Positions 34,434-43,212 of a stretch of 64,000 bases of DNA are shown here, piece by piece. The stretch covers positions 558,001 through 622,000 of the forward strand of contig NZ_BIMC01000001.1 in assembly GCF_004000885.1 (NCBI RefSeq), read 5' to 3'. Under the pieces are notes generated by a model, which saw only the letters and a list, made by a program, of their open reading frames with translations, was not told where the DNA came from and did not search any database. Position numbers and translations under genes: made by a program. Source of the DNA: Paenibacillus glucanolyticus NBRC 15330 (GTDB lineage Bacteria; Bacillota; Bacilli; Paenibacillales; Paenibacillaceae). Numbering within the stretch: position 1 is the first letter of the stretch; each line of letters opens with the position of its first letter.

Positions 34434-35678
34434 TTATGAAAAGTTGCTTCCGCTCGATTCTGTCGCTAAAGCCGAATTCCTCTGCAACCTCAGAAGCGTG
34501 AACGACAACCCTGCGGATATCGCAATACAGATCGAACCCACAATATACACCATACGAATGCCGAGTGTATCGGCTATTAGACCAATAACAGCAATTGATA
34601 AACTCGTGATCGTAGAGAGCAGGATATCACGTGAAGCGTATACTTTCGGCAGCATCTCATGATCTACACTGGATTGGAAAGCCGTTTGCTGCGCCACATC
34701 CCTCAGCTGATAGGCTGGTCCCATCGCAATGCACAGGATCAAAGCCACAATCGGGATACTGTTCAGACCATACCACAGGGTAAGCAAACTGAACACCGCT
34801 GAACCTACAGCCATGCATGGAATCAGATTTTTCTGGATAAAGGAAGACAGCAGCAGCATCAGTAACCCACCCACAATGGCGCCCACATAATAACTGGCGT
34901 TAATAAATCCCCACCAAGCTTCGCCTTGATGCAGCACTTCCTTGACATATACCAGCGTGATCGCTCCCACCCATATGGTTCCGGCAATCCCTTCAATCAT
35001 ATCCATGATCGTGACGATTCTTAATGTAGGATTTCTCCACAGGTAGAACCAGCCTTCACGAATCACTTCCCAGCTTGGTTTTTCTCGTCCAGCCGCAGCC
35101 GTTTCCTTCGCCTTCATGGAGCGCGCTGCGATCCAAAGGGACAAGACGGATACCCAGATGAGTACGCAGCTCATGATTAAAGTCGGCATATGTCCAAACC
35201 GTACAACTAGAAAGCCCGTAAAGGTATAACCTGCAATCTGCAAGGATTGGCTGGTCACGGATAGTGAGCTGTTGGCCTTAACCAATCGGTCAGGTGCAAC
35301 TAATCTCGGAACCATGGACTGGATGAGCGGGTTTCCCCATCCTTCGGTAAAAGCAATGAACAAGATAAACATACACAATATGGAAACCTGAGATGATATG
35401 TATGGGAATGCAATGACCAATCCAGTTAACAACAGAGCTTTCATGACTTGAAGCCTTACCAGAAGCTTGGAGAAGCCGAATTTCTCCATGACAAGCGGAG
35501 CCGTAAAGCCGGCGACAAACCGTGCCACTGCGTTAAACAGCGGGAACAACGCGGCAATAAAGGCCGAGCCGGATTCCTGATACATAAAGGTGGTCAGTAC
35601 CATGATATAGACAACGCCTGCCAGCGAAATGCTCGAATGCGCGGTCCAGTAGTATAGAAAGAAGCCCCCTCTTTTCAT
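34434..35678 (-). CDS. MFS transporter (drug-efflux-like)
   Basis: 414 residues from the ATG at 35678 (MKRGGFFLYYWTAHSSIS), with GGATAGGG upstream. About 12 hydrophobic segments; the A-motif-like loop reads APLVMEKFGFSKLLVRLQVM. The middle linker (AARSMKAKETAAAGREKPSW) divides the two halves. The arrangement resembles the enterobactin-exporter/macrolide-efflux (MFS_3) type. No substrate can be assigned. It is a single-gene unit ended by a strong terminator. Confidence 0.85.
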   Translation of the reverse strand: MKRGGFFLYYWTAHSSISLAGVVYIMVLTTFMYQESGSAFIAALFPLFNAVARFVAGFTAPLVMEKFGFSKLLVRLQVMKALLLTGLVIAFPYISSQVSILCMFILFIAFTEGWGNPLIQSMVPRLVAPDRLVKANSSLSVTSQSLQIAGYTFTGFLVVRFGHMPTLIMSCVLIWVSVLSLWIAARSMKAKETAAAGREKPSWEVIREGWFYLWRNPTLRIVTIMDMIEGIAGTIWVGAITLVYVKEVLHQGEAWWGFINASYYVGAIVGGLLMLLLSSFIQKNLIPCMAVGSAVFSLLTLWYGLNSIPIVALILCIAMGPAYQLRDVAQQTAFQSSVDHEMLPKVYASRDILLSTITSLSIAVIGLIADTLGIRMVYIVGSICIAISAGLSFTLLRLQRNSALATESSGSNFS

Positions 35679-35766
35679 GTTCACACCCTATCCTGACGAT
35701 CTTTTTTTCTAATAGTCATAACATAGGTTGTAAGTTCATGTAAAGATGATTGAAGTTGTCCCATAC

Positions 35767-35809
35767 TAAAAAAGCCTGCCCCCATGACCCATACATGAGA
35801 GGCAGGCTT
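35767..35809 (-). terminator. Rho-independent terminator of the arabinofuranosidase unit
   Basis: AAGCCTGCC (35772-35780) pairs with GGCAGGCTT (35801-35809); on the minus strand the hairpin is followed by TTTTTAG. It lies 13 bases after the small Cys-rich gene. Confidence 0.8.
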
Positions 35810-35821
35810 GACTATAATCTT

Positions 35822-36100
35822 CTATGAAGCGCTACTGGCAACCGACCAACGGTCTTGCCCCGGATATGGGCATCTCTTGTCTTTCAGCTTTGCTGCGATC
35901 TGTACGATGCAGCCGCACAGCGTGCACGTCGTGTCCCCTTGCAGCTTTGGACAAGAGAAGCACGCACGAAGACGGGTTTCATACTCCTCATCCGGCACGC
36001 ACCGGTCCGATGCAAACACCGGGGAGGATAGAACGCGTGCGATTTGTTTATCGCTGATCCGGTAATCGTCATGACAACCTTTACACCGATGATCTGTCAT
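35822..36100 (-). CDS. Small cysteine-rich protein (DUF6171-like)
   Basis: 92 residues with nine cysteines: C6-x2-C9, C34, C47-x2-C50, C59-x2-C62-x-C64 and C77. The pattern suggests two or more zinc sites; the CKGCHDDYRISDKQI opening resembles DUF6171 proteins of Paenibacillaceae. It starts 8 bases after the arabinofuranosidase stop and shares its terminator, so it is probably co-transcribed, though family members are found in other contexts. No function is known. Confidence 0.72.
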   Translation of the reverse strand: MTDHRCKGCHDDYRISDKQIARVLSSPVFASDRCVPDEEYETRLRACFSCPKLQGDTTCTLCGCIVQIAAKLKDKRCPYPGQDRWSVASSAS

Positions 36101-36108
36101 AACTTCGC

Positions 36109-37602
36109 TTATTCCGCCGTAATCTCAAGAACGGTGACGGACATCGGCGGGAGCTTCGCATATAACACGTCCCCTTGCAGTTCGAATGTTTCGAATGGTG
36201 TCGGCTTGAGTACATCCGGTGATTCAAAGGTGTTATGAGCGTCCAGCGAGCCGGAAGCAAGCTGCTGTCCTGTGATTCCGGACACCGCTCCGCTTAAACC
36301 CCGAAGTTGAATGCTCACATCACTCTGCTCCACATGGCTCACATTGCACAAGCTTACATGAATTTTACCAGCTTGATCTCTAGAGGCTGTCACCGATACT
36401 TGCGGAATCTTCTCGCCGTCCATCTCATAATCGGCTACGCTGTAGTGGGTGGCAAGGCGTTCGGCATCCTGATGCACTTTATACATATCAAACACATGAT
36501 AGGTCGGAGTAAGGAGCATCTTCTCACCTTCCGTCAGGATGACGGACTGAAGCACATTAACGATCTGCGCAATGTTCGCCATCACGACCCGGTCATTATG
36601 CTCATGGAAGATATTCAGCGTTAGACCTGCCACCAAAGCATCGCGAATGGTATTCTGTTGATACAGAAACCCCGGATTGGTGCCCGGTTCAACATCAAAC
36701 CAGGTCCCCCACTCATCCACGATCAGGCCAATGCGCTTGTTCGGATCATACTGGTCCATAATGGCGGAGTGTCTTGTGATCAGCTCATCCATGTGAAGCG
36801 CCTTCTTCATGGTAGTGAACCATTCCTGTTCGCTGAACCCGGTAGCAGCGCCTTTACTTGTCCAGAATTCGCCCGGAACGGTGTAATAATGAAGGCTGAT
36901 GGCATCCATGAATGGATGGGCTTCCCTCATCACGGTTTCCATCCAGCGATAATCGTCTACATTCGGACCACAAGCAATCTTATAGATTTTGTTATCGCCA
37001 TAGTTCCGTACATAGGTCTGATAGCGTCTATACAGATCCGCATAATATTCCGGCCGCATATTGCCGCCACAGCCCCAATTCTCGTTCCCCACGCCAAAAT
37101 ACTTCACGTTCCAAGGCTTCTCACGGCCATTCTCCTGACGCCATGCCGCCATGGGCGACACGCCGTCGAAAGTCATATATTCCACCCATTCCGACATCTC
37201 CTGTACCGTACCGCTTCCGACATTGCCCGATATGTATGGCTCGCAATCCAAAAGCTCGCAGAGACGCAGGAATTCGTGCGTGCCGAAGTGATTGTTCTCC
37301 ACAACGCCGCCCCAGTGCGTGTTAACCATTTGCTTGCGGTTCTCGCTCGGACCAACGCCATCCTTCCAGTGATATTCGTCCGCAAAACAACCGCCCGGCC
37401 AGCGCAGCACCGGAATATTCAACTGTTTCAGCGCCTCCAGGACATCATTGCGGATCCCTTCCGTATTTGGAATCGGTGAATCTTCCCCAACCCATATCCC
37501 TTCATAGATGCAGCGACCCAAATGCTCGGAAAAATGACCATAAATATTGCGATTGATCTTACCTTTTGACAAATCTGAATGAATGGTAATGACATGACTC
37601 AT
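36109..37602 (-). CDS. abfA: Alpha-L-arabinofuranosidase, glycoside hydrolase family 51
   Basis: 497 residues, typical length. The GH51 acid/base is Glu174 in [16 protein letters not shown] and the nucleophile Glu297 in [12 protein letters not shown]; the N-terminus [20 protein letters not shown] and [19 protein letters not shown] are family signatures. There is no signal peptide, so it is an intracellular enzyme that trims arabinose from imported arabino-oligosaccharides. A sigma-A promoter and a cre-like site lie upstream. I use abfA for the family; the paralogue number is not known. Confidence 0.95.
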   Translation of the reverse strand: MSHVITIHSDLSKGKINRNIYGHFSEHLGRCIYEGIWVGEDSPIPNTEGIRNDVLEALKQLNIPVLRWPGGCFADEYHWKDGVGPSENRKQMVNTHWGGVVENNHFGTHEFLRLCELLDCEPYISGNVGSGTVQEMSEWVEYMTFDGVSPMAAWRQENGREKPWNVKYFGVGNENWGCGGNMRPEYYADLYRRYQTYVRNYGDNKIYKIACGPNVDDYRWMETVMREAHPFMDAISLHYYTVPGEFWTSKGAATGFSEQEWFTTMKKALHMDELITRHSAIMDQYDPNKRIGLIVDEWGTWFDVEPGTNPGFLYQQNTIRDALVAGLTLNIFHEHNDRVVMANIAQIVNVLQSVILTEGEKMLLTPTYHVFDMYKVHQDAERLATHYSVADYEMDGEKIPQVSVTASRDQAGKIHVSLCNVSHVEQSDVSIQLRGLSGAVSGITGQQLASGSLDAHNTFESPDVLKPTPFETFELQGDVLYAKLPPMSVTVLEITAE

Positions 37603-37670
37603 GGATTAACCCGCTCCTCGCTGTTGTTTTATAGATATTTATATGAAACAATTTAACAATCTCTAAAACA

Positions 37671-37699
37671 ATGATATCGATCAAATCCGATTCCGTCAA
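37671..37699 (-). promoter_or_regulatory. Sigma-A promoter of the GH51 gene
   Basis: On the minus strand TTGACG (37699-37694) and TATCAT (37676-37671) are separated by 17 bp, 70 bases before the ATG. Confidence 0.6.
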
Positions 37700-37706
37700 C
37701 CAATAA

Positions 37707-37720
37707 ATTAAACGCTTTCA
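37707..37720. promoter_or_regulatory. cre-like site upstream of the GH51 promoter
   Basis: ATTAAACGCTTTCA matches the cre consensus TGWAARCGYTWNCW at 12 of 14 positions. It lies 8 bases upstream of the -35 box of the arabinofuranosidase promoter. Confidence 0.45.
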
Positions 37721-37743
37721 CTAAAAAATTTAACTTTTTCGCA

Positions 37744-37771
37744 GAAAAAAAAGACCGGCAGTAAGCCGATC
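37744..37771 (-). terminator. Rho-independent terminator of the amino-acid ABC operon
   Basis: On the minus strand GATCGGC (37771-37765) pairs with GCCGGTC (37759-37753, one G-T pair), followed by eight T. Confidence 0.8.
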
Positions 37772-37800
37772 TTCCGATTCAGCTTCAAGCCAGTCTATCA

Positions 37801-38547
37801 TTAGCGCATCGCCCGGTTTAAGAATTCCCGGGTACGGTCCATCTTCGGTTGATGAAATAGTTGATCCGGGCTTCCGGACTCCATGACCTGTCCGTTGTCC
37901 ATAAAGATGATCCGGTCGGCTACTTCCTTGGCGAAACTCATCTCATGGGTCACAATCACCATCGTCATATGTTCCTCGGCCAATTGCTTAATGACCGCAA
38001 GGACCTCACCCGTCAATTCCGGGTCCAGTGCTGACGTCGGTTCATCAAACAGCATAATGTCCGGATTCATCATCAGGGCTCTCGCAATCGCAACACGCTG
38101 CTTCTGTCCCCCCGACAGATTCCCGGGATATACCTCTGCTTTTTCGGATAAACCGACCTTTTGCAGAAGCACAGCGCTATTGGACCTGACTTCTTCCTTG
38201 GTTAACTTCTTGACATGTTTAGGTGCAAGTCCCAGGTTCTCCTGTACGGTAAGATGAGGAAACAGGTTGAAATGCTGGAATACCATCCCCATGCGGGAAG
38301 TGATGGCTTTGATCTGCGAGTGATTGGAATACACGCCATCCTTCACAAGGTATTGATCCTGTACCTTGATGGATCCCCCGTTGATCTCCTCCAGATGCAC
38401 CAGGCTGCGGAGCATGGTGCTCTTTCCTGAACCGGACGGACCGATGACGGCAATCACTTCATTCTTTTGAATTTCAAAGCTGACGTCCTTCAGCACATCC
38501 AGATGGCCGAAGGATTTTTTCATATGGGATACTTCAATAATGGCCAT
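37801..38547 (-). CDS. Polar amino-acid ABC transporter ATPase (GlnQ-like)
   Basis: 248 residues. Walker [21 protein letters not shown], signature [20 protein letters not shown], Walker [19 protein letters not shown] and switch [17 protein letters not shown] are standard for the glutamine/cystine/arginine type. It follows the permease by 15 bases. The amino acid transported is not evident; the binding protein suggests a small polar amino acid. Confidence 0.94.
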   Translation of the reverse strand: MAIIEVSHMKKSFGHLDVLKDVSFEIQKNEVIAVIGPSGSGKSTMLRSLVHLEEINGGSIKVQDQYLVKDGVYSNHSQIKAITSRMGMVFQHFNLFPHLTVQENLGLAPKHVKKLTKEEVRSNSAVLLQKVGLSEKAEVYPGNLSGGQKQRVAIARALMMNPDIMLFDEPTSALDPELTGEVLAVIKQLAEEHMTMVIVTHEMSFAKEVADRIIFMDNGQVMESGSPDQLFHQPKMDRTREFLNRAMR

Positions 38548-38562
38548 AACACGACAGTCCTT

Positions 38563-39222
38563 CTATTCGTATTTAAATCGTCGTTCCAGAAATTTAAAGA
38601 ACAACGTCAGCACCAGCGTCATCAGCAGATAAATGACACCCGCAATAAAAAACGGCATAATCGTAAAATCACGATTGACAGCAGTATAGGCAAAATGTAA
38701 AAGTTCCGGGACAGCGACTGCATACAGCAGCGCCGTATCCTTCACCAGCGTAATCGATTCGTTGGAGACTGCCGGAAGTGCCACGCGAAACATCTGGGGC
38801 AGAATGACCTTCGTGGTTGTCTGCCATTTGTTCAATCCCAGCACCTTGGACGCTTCATACTGTCCTTTGTCGATCGCCAGAAGGCCCCCTCTGAAGATTT
38901 CCGCAAAATACGCAGCATAGTTTAATACAAATGCCAGACATGCCGCTACAAATCGGTCCAGCACGAGATATTCTCCAATGACCGGCAGCACCGGCAGACC
39001 AAAACAGAAAAACAGCATTTGGAGCAGCAGCGGCGTTCCCCGAAACACATAGATGTACGTATTGGCAAGCCAAGCCAGCGGCTTGATGGCACTTCTGACC
39101 ATTAACGTGAATACAAACCCGAGCGGGATGGATGCAATGATTGCAATAAAGAACAATAATATCGTAGTCTGAGCACCCTCCAGCATCGGTTTGCTGATTT
39201 GAACGATGTAATCCATACTCAT
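38563..39222 (-). CDS. Polar amino-acid ABC transporter permease
   Basis: 219 residues, four to five helices in the His/Glu/Gln/Arg/opine permease pattern: TTILLFFIAIIASIPLGFVF at the N-terminus, YIYVFRGTPLLLQMLFFCFG, and the coupling loop EASKVLGLNKWQTTTKVILP. It is separated from the binding-protein gene by 156 bases that contain a hairpin. Confidence 0.94.
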   Translation of the reverse strand: MSMDYIVQISKPMLEGAQTTILLFFIAIIASIPLGFVFTLMVRSAIKPLAWLANTYIYVFRGTPLLLQMLFFCFGLPVLPVIGEYLVLDRFVAACLAFVLNYAAYFAEIFRGGLLAIDKGQYEASKVLGLNKWQTTTKVILPQMFRVALPAVSNESITLVKDTALLYAVAVPELLHFAYTAVNRDFTIMPFFIAGVIYLLMTLVLTLFFKFLERRFKYE

Positions 39223-39302
39223 ATATCCCTAACTCCTATTGGAAAAACTTCCTTCACCCTTGAAGTTCTTCAAAGATATCGTTAACTGATTGATTGGAAC
39301 AC

Positions 39303-39333
39303 AAAACCGGAGCCTTTGATCAAAGTCCGGTTT
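39303..39333 (-). terminator. Intra-operon hairpin (attenuating) between binding protein and permease
   Basis: On the minus strand AAACCGGA (39333-39326) pairs with TCCGGTTTT (39311-39303), followed by GTGTT. The T-tract is weak, so it probably lets some polymerase through and stabilises the upstream mRNA. Confidence 0.5.
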
Positions 39334-39378
39334 CATGGGATTCCTATGGAAGGATGGGTCGCATCCTCATGGGTTGAC

Positions 39379-40146
39379 TTACTTCAGCACCTTGTCTTCG
39401 CCAAACCATTTCTCGGAAATCTTAGCTGCCGTGCCATCGGCGTTCATCTCATCCAATGCTTTCTGCAGGCTTTCCAGCAGCTCTTCGTTGCCTTTCTTAA
39501 CCCCGATCCCATATTGTTCCGGGGCAAGGGACTCCTCCAGGATCTTGTATGTTCCCTCTTCCTTGGACATGTAGTATTTCATGACCACTTCGTCAATGAC
39601 TACGGCATCTACGCGCCCATTCTTCAAGTCGCTCAGAGCCAGCACATTGTCCGGGAATTCAGAGATTTTCTCCACCTGGGCATGAATTTCATTGGCACTT
39701 AATGCATCCGCTGCCGAAGACAACGACTGCAAGCCAACCTGCTTGCCAGCCAAGTCTTGGATTGAGCTAATAGCGGAATCGGACAATACTGCTACAACCT
39801 GACTGTTCTCCAGATATGGCTTCGTAAACAGCACTTTCTCCTTACGCTCATCGGTGATGGTGTAGCCATTCCATATCAAATCAATGCGGCCGCTGCTCAA
39901 CTCGGATTCCTTGGCTTTCCAGTCAATGGGCTGGAATTTCACTTCCTTGCCCATTTTCTCGGCGGCAGCACGGGCATAATCAATATCAAAGCCGACAATT
40001 TCATTGCTCTCATCGCGGAATCCCATCGGCGCGAACTTGTCGTCAATCCCGACAACCAGCTCATTACCCCCGCCTGACGAGCTTGAGCAGCCAACCACGG
40101 TTAATAGAAGCATAAATCCTGCTAATACGGATGCTATCTTTTTCAT
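39379..40146 (-). CDS. Amino-acid ABC transporter substrate-binding lipoprotein
   Basis: 255 residues from the ATG at 40146 (GAGGAGGA upstream). The lipobox LTVVGC gives Cys20. The SBP_bac_3 fold is clear: ELVVGIDDKFAPMGFRDESN, GFDIDYARAAAEKMGKEVKF, RIDLIWNGYTITDERKEKVL and GRVDAVVIDEVVMKYYMSKE. It heads the operon with permease and ATPase. The conserved Arg/Asp pair that binds the amino-acid backbone appears to be present. The precise ligand is unknown. Confidence 0.93.
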   Translation of the reverse strand: MKKIASVLAGFMLLLTVVGCSSSSGGGNELVVGIDDKFAPMGFRDESNEIVGFDIDYARAAAEKMGKEVKFQPIDWKAKESELSSGRIDLIWNGYTITDERKEKVLFTKPYLENSQVVAVLSDSAISSIQDLAGKQVGLQSLSSAADALSANEIHAQVEKISEFPDNVLALSDLKNGRVDAVVIDEVVMKYYMSKEEGTYKILEESLAPEQYGIGVKKGNEELLESLQKALDEMNADGTAAKISEKWFGEDKVLK

Positions 40147-40340
40147 CAAAAAAATCCTCCTCGTTGGCATGAAACGCAGTCATATTCAGGATGTATATAA
40201 ATCCACATCATATGTAAACTGCTTTTTCACTTTAACACGTTATCAAGACTCCATGATAGCATATTAGCAGAGAAGAGTCGATAGTTTCATAGAATGGTCA
40301 ATTTGATGCGTGAAAATTCAATTTATGTATTTTCATCCCA

Positions 40341-40359
40341 TTTTAAGGTTATTTTAAGG
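40341..40359 (+). promoter_or_regulatory. Tandem TTTTAAGG repeats with 11-bp period
   Basis: TTTTAAGG occurs at 40341-40348 and 40352-40359. Direct repeats with an 11-bp period are the usual target shape for OmpR-family response regulators. They lie about 70 bases before the secreted protein gene at 40428. Confidence 0.45.
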
Positions 40360-40427
40360 ATGATTTCAGTTTAGCGGGAAAGAATGATGGCTGTAAGACC
40401 CCACACCAAGAAAGGCGGTAAACAACA

Positions 40428-41156
40428 ATGGCAACCCATTTGAAGTTTGTGAAGCGAATGGTGTTTCTCACCATCGCTGTAGTCATGGGCCTCGCTTATC
40501 TTCCTGTCTCCGTTTCTGCGGATGAACCGGCCGGACAGCAGACCGAATCACCAGCTGTTCCCTCTTCCAGGGACGAGAACGGGCAACATAAACCCGGTCA
40601 TATGTTTAAGGCAATCTCGGAGTTTCTGAAGCTGGAGCCTCAGGTTCTCCGCGATAAACTCAAGACCTCCTCGCTCGCGGAAATAGCCAAGGATCAAGGT
40701 ATTTCCCGGGAGGCGATCAAAGCCAAGGTAATCGAGCTGCTAAAAGAAAAAATCGCCTCCCATCCGAAACAGCTTGGCAAATCCGTCGATTACGCTGCGG
40801 CTGCAGATAAGCTGCTGGATGCCAAGGGCGGATGGCAGAAGCAGCGGATGCATCAACGTCATGGCAGACTGATCTCGGATAGCGAGGAGCTTGCCAAGCT
40901 TCTGAAGACAACACCGGAGGAACTCAAGCAGTCGCTCCAATCCGGAAAATCGCTGGCTCAGATTGCGAAGGAAAGGGACGTGCCTGTCCAGTCCGTCATT
41001 GATCAACAAGTCCAAGCCATCACAAAGCGCCTGGATCAGAAGCTGTCGGAAGGCAAAATGACAAAGGAAGAATATGAGGAGCGCAAATCCAAAATTGCTC
41101 CGTTTGTCAGTGATGTGGTGAACGGGAAACTCCAACCGATGAAACACACCCGCTAA
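40428..41156 (+). CDS. Secreted protein with duplicated helical module
   Basis: 242 residues. A signal peptide (MVFLTIAVVMGLAYLPVSVS, cleavage near VSA-DE) is followed by a Pro/Ser-rich stretch and two copies of one module: LKLEPQVLRDKLKTSSLAEI with AKDQGISREAIKAKVIELLK, and LLKTTPEELKQSLQSGKSLA with QIAKERDVPVQSVIDQQVQA. Each has a 'SLAxIAKxxxxxxxxV' core like a helix-turn-helix. I do not recognise a named family with certainty; it resembles DUF2680/YckD-type secreted proteins. AAAGGCGG lies before the ATG. It is a single-gene unit with its own terminator. Confidence 0.78.
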   Translation: MATHLKFVKRMVFLTIAVVMGLAYLPVSVSADEPAGQQTESPAVPSSRDENGQHKPGHMFKAISEFLKLEPQVLRDKLKTSSLAEIAKDQGISREAIKAKVIELLKEKIASHPKQLGKSVDYAAAADKLLDAKGGWQKQRMHQRHGRLISDSEELAKLLKTTPEELKQSLQSGKSLAQIAKERDVPVQSVIDQQVQAITKRLDQKLSEGKMTKEEYEERKSKIAPFVSDVVNGKLQPMKHTR

Positions 41157-41197
41157 GATTCACAAGCTCACGCCTGGCACCTAAAAATGGGCAACGC

Positions 41198-41241
41198 AAA
41201 AGCCGCTCCATCGGTTATCCCTAACCAGTGGAGCGGCTTTT
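41198..41241. terminator. Bidirectional rho-independent terminator
   Basis: AAAAGCCGCTCCA (41198-41210) pairs with TGGAGCGGCTTTT (41229-41241) between two convergent secreted-protein genes. Confidence 0.85.
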
Positions 41242-41285
41242 ATTCGTTAGCTTCTATCATTGTTTCTTAATATGTTCCATATGTT

Positions 41286-41801
41286 TTAAGGCACGTATTG
41301 TTGTATGATCTTCACAACGACACCATCTTCAACGGTAATATGAAACGGGAACCATTTCATGTCAACGATGTCGTCCTTGTGGTAGATGTCCGTGAACTTG
41401 TTCAAACTCACCATCTGATTCCAGGAAATCTGCGCATCCTCATATCGCCCGGTATGATCGTACAGCTGAAGCAGCACTTCTGCATCGTCGGCTACCGCAA
41501 GCTCAATCTGCTCTTCCGTATCGTTTACGATATAGTATCCATCCGGAGCTTCTGTCATCTCGGGATCCTGCTCACGCTCGCGGAATATCTGATTCGCTTC
41601 CTCGCCCTCGTACCATTTGATCGGATCGACCGTCAGGTAAACCTTGCCGTCTCTAAGCTCAAGCCCGTTTATATAGGCAGTTTCCTGATTCGAAGCTTTC
41701 GGAACCGGCTCATAATTGTTGCTCGAGGCTACGCCAACGGTTGTCATCATGATGAGTACAAGCAGCATCATCGCTCCCAAACTCCAAGCCGACTTCTTCA
41801 T
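41286..41801 (-). CDS. Secreted hypothetical protein
   Basis: 171 residues. An N-terminal hydrophobic signal (SAWSLGAMMLLVLIMMTTVG, then VASSN) is followed by an acidic soluble domain with LELRDGKVYLTVDPIKWYEG, EAPDGYYIVNDTEEQIELAV and a C-terminal ITVEDGVVVKIIQQYVP. I do not recognise the family. The alternation of short beta strands suggests a small beta-sandwich. It is probably secreted or membrane anchored. It has a 9-bp tandem repeat about 60 bases upstream. Confidence 0.75.
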   Translation of the reverse strand: MKKSAWSLGAMMLLVLIMMTTVGVASSNNYEPVPKASNQETAYINGLELRDGKVYLTVDPIKWYEGEEANQIFREREQDPEMTEAPDGYYIVNDTEEQIELAVADDAEVLLQLYDHTGRYEDAQISWNQMVSLNKFTDIYHKDDIVDMKWFPFHITVEDGVVVKIIQQYVP

Positions 41802-42096
41802 CTTCTCATCGCTCCCTCTCGTCGAATAGGACTGAATCCATCGGGTCTATCCCGGCATATTCACAACGTTCACAACGTTCACAGCATTCTAATTTATTTT
41901 TAAACCAAATGCTGGGACTTGAAACTCTTTACTATGTACTTCTCGGTTGTATCTTCATTATACGAATCCGGCCTCTAAAAAGGATGTCAATTCGATGTAA
42001 TTTCATTACAATATTTCAATCTTCGTAAGCGCTTATCACAGCAACAGCGATTAAAATCTACAATGCCATCAACAGTCAACACTAAAAAATGACAAA
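41802..42096. other. Intergenic region with tandem 9-mers and a cre-like palindrome
   Basis: No gene seen. TTCACAACG is repeated in tandem at 41860-41868 and 41869-41877, with a partial third copy after it. TAAGCGCTTA (42026-42035) is a perfect palindrome that matches cre at about 11 of 14 positions when extended. These are upstream of the secreted protein at 41801. Confidence 0.4.
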
Positions 42097-42139
42097 ACAA
42101 GCCTGACCCGCTGAATGAATCAGCGATGGTCAGGCTTGT
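42097..42139 (-). terminator. Rho-independent terminator of the pyrophosphatase gene
   Basis: ACAAGCCTGACC (42097-42108) pairs with GGTCAGGCTTGT (42128-42139), with an inner CGCTGA/CAGCG stem; on the minus strand it is followed by TTTGTCATTTTTT. Confidence 0.88.
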
Positions 42140-42155
42140 GCTTACATCATCTGAA

Positions 42156-43085
42156 TTATTGATTAAACGCCTCAGTCAGAACAGGAACGATCTGCGATTT
42201 GCGTGACACCACGCCTTTAAGAAGCGCCTTGTTCTCCGACAGAGACACATTGTACGCTTTCTCAACAGCTTTGGACTCTTTGCCAAGGGCAAGAGCGATC
42301 GAATCGTTGTTCAGAATATCCGTCACTACGAACACAAACAGATCCAGATTTTTATCTGCGATAATGCCCTGAATGGCATCTTCGAGCTCGGCTTGACGGG
42401 ACAATACATCATTGGTGTCAACCGCATTAACCTGTGCGATTTCAACTTTAGCTCCGCCCATTTGGAATTCCTTGGCGTCGAGTGAAATCAATTGAGCGAT
42501 CGTTTTGTCGCTCAGATCTGCGCCTGCCTTCAGCATGTCCAGACCGTAGCTGTCTGCATCCACGCCAGCGATCTCAGCAAGCTCGCGGGCAGCAGCGATA
42601 TCTTCATCCGTGCAAGTAGGGGATTTGAACAATAAGGAGTCCGAGATGATGGCAGAGAGCATCAGGCCAGCAATCTCCTTACGAACCGTTACACCCTTTT
42701 CCTTGTAAATCTTGTTCAGGATGGTAGCTGTGCAGCCTACAGGCTCGGCACGATAGTACAGCGGATGGCTTGTCTCAAAATTCGCGATACGGTGGTGGTC
42801 AATGACCTCAACAACGCGAACCTGATCTATATCGCTGGCGCTTTGCTGACGCTCATTATGGTCAACAAGAATAACCTCGTCTGCTTCATTCGCGACAGTC
42901 TCAACGAAACGAGGTGCTTCAACCTTGAAGTAATCGAGCGCGTATTGCGTTTCCCCATTTACGTCTCCAAGCCGTACAGGCTCAGCGGAAAGACCCAGCT
43001 GGTTTTTCAAATCAGCATAAGCAATAGCAGAGCAGATGGTGTCCGTATCCGGATTTTTGTGTCCAAAAATTAATGTTTTAGCCAT
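42156..43085 (-). CDS. ppaC: Manganese-dependent inorganic pyrophosphatase
   Basis: 309 residues from the ATG at 43085 (GAGAGGGG 8 bases upstream); an upstream in-frame ATG has no site. Family II PPase with DHH and DHHA2 domains: [20 protein letters not shown] (metal-binding His, Asp, Asp), [24 protein letters not shown] (DHH), and the C-terminal [14 protein letters not shown] motif that binds substrate (SRKkQ). It hydrolyses pyrophosphate to two phosphates in the cytoplasm. No CBS domains, so it is the unregulated form. Confidence 0.96.
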   Translation of the reverse strand: MAKTLIFGHKNPDTDTICSAIAYADLKNQLGLSAEPVRLGDVNGETQYALDYFKVEAPRFVETVANEADEVILVDHNERQQSASDIDQVRVVEVIDHHRIANFETSHPLYYRAEPVGCTATILNKIYKEKGVTVRKEIAGLMLSAIISDSLLFKSPTCTDEDIAAARELAEIAGVDADSYGLDMLKAGADLSDKTIAQLISLDAKEFQMGGAKVEIAQVNAVDTNDVLSRQAELEDAIQGIIADKNLDLFVFVVTDILNNDSIALALGKESKAVEKAYNVSLSENKALLKGVVSRKSQIVPVLTEAFNQ

Positions 43086-43152
43086 ATAGAATGCCCCTCT
43101 CGCAACATGAAATTTCATCGTTTATACCAATAAACAGATGATCACCTATCTG

Positions 43153-43181
43153 ATTATAGCGTTAAATTCTACTTATTCCAA
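43153..43181 (-). promoter_or_regulatory. Sigma-A promoter of ppaC
   Basis: On the minus strand TTGGAA (43181-43176) and a perfect TATAAT (43158-43153) are separated by 17 bp, 68 bases before the ATG. Confidence 0.75.
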
Positions 43182-43212
43182 TTCCTTTACAGAGATTATT
43201 TTTGCGCCGGGT

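Noticed and set aside
36658..37479. Plus-strand open frame of 273 codons
   Set aside because: It is antisense to the GH51 gene, whose catalytic motifs are intact. The frame arises from codon bias of the real gene.
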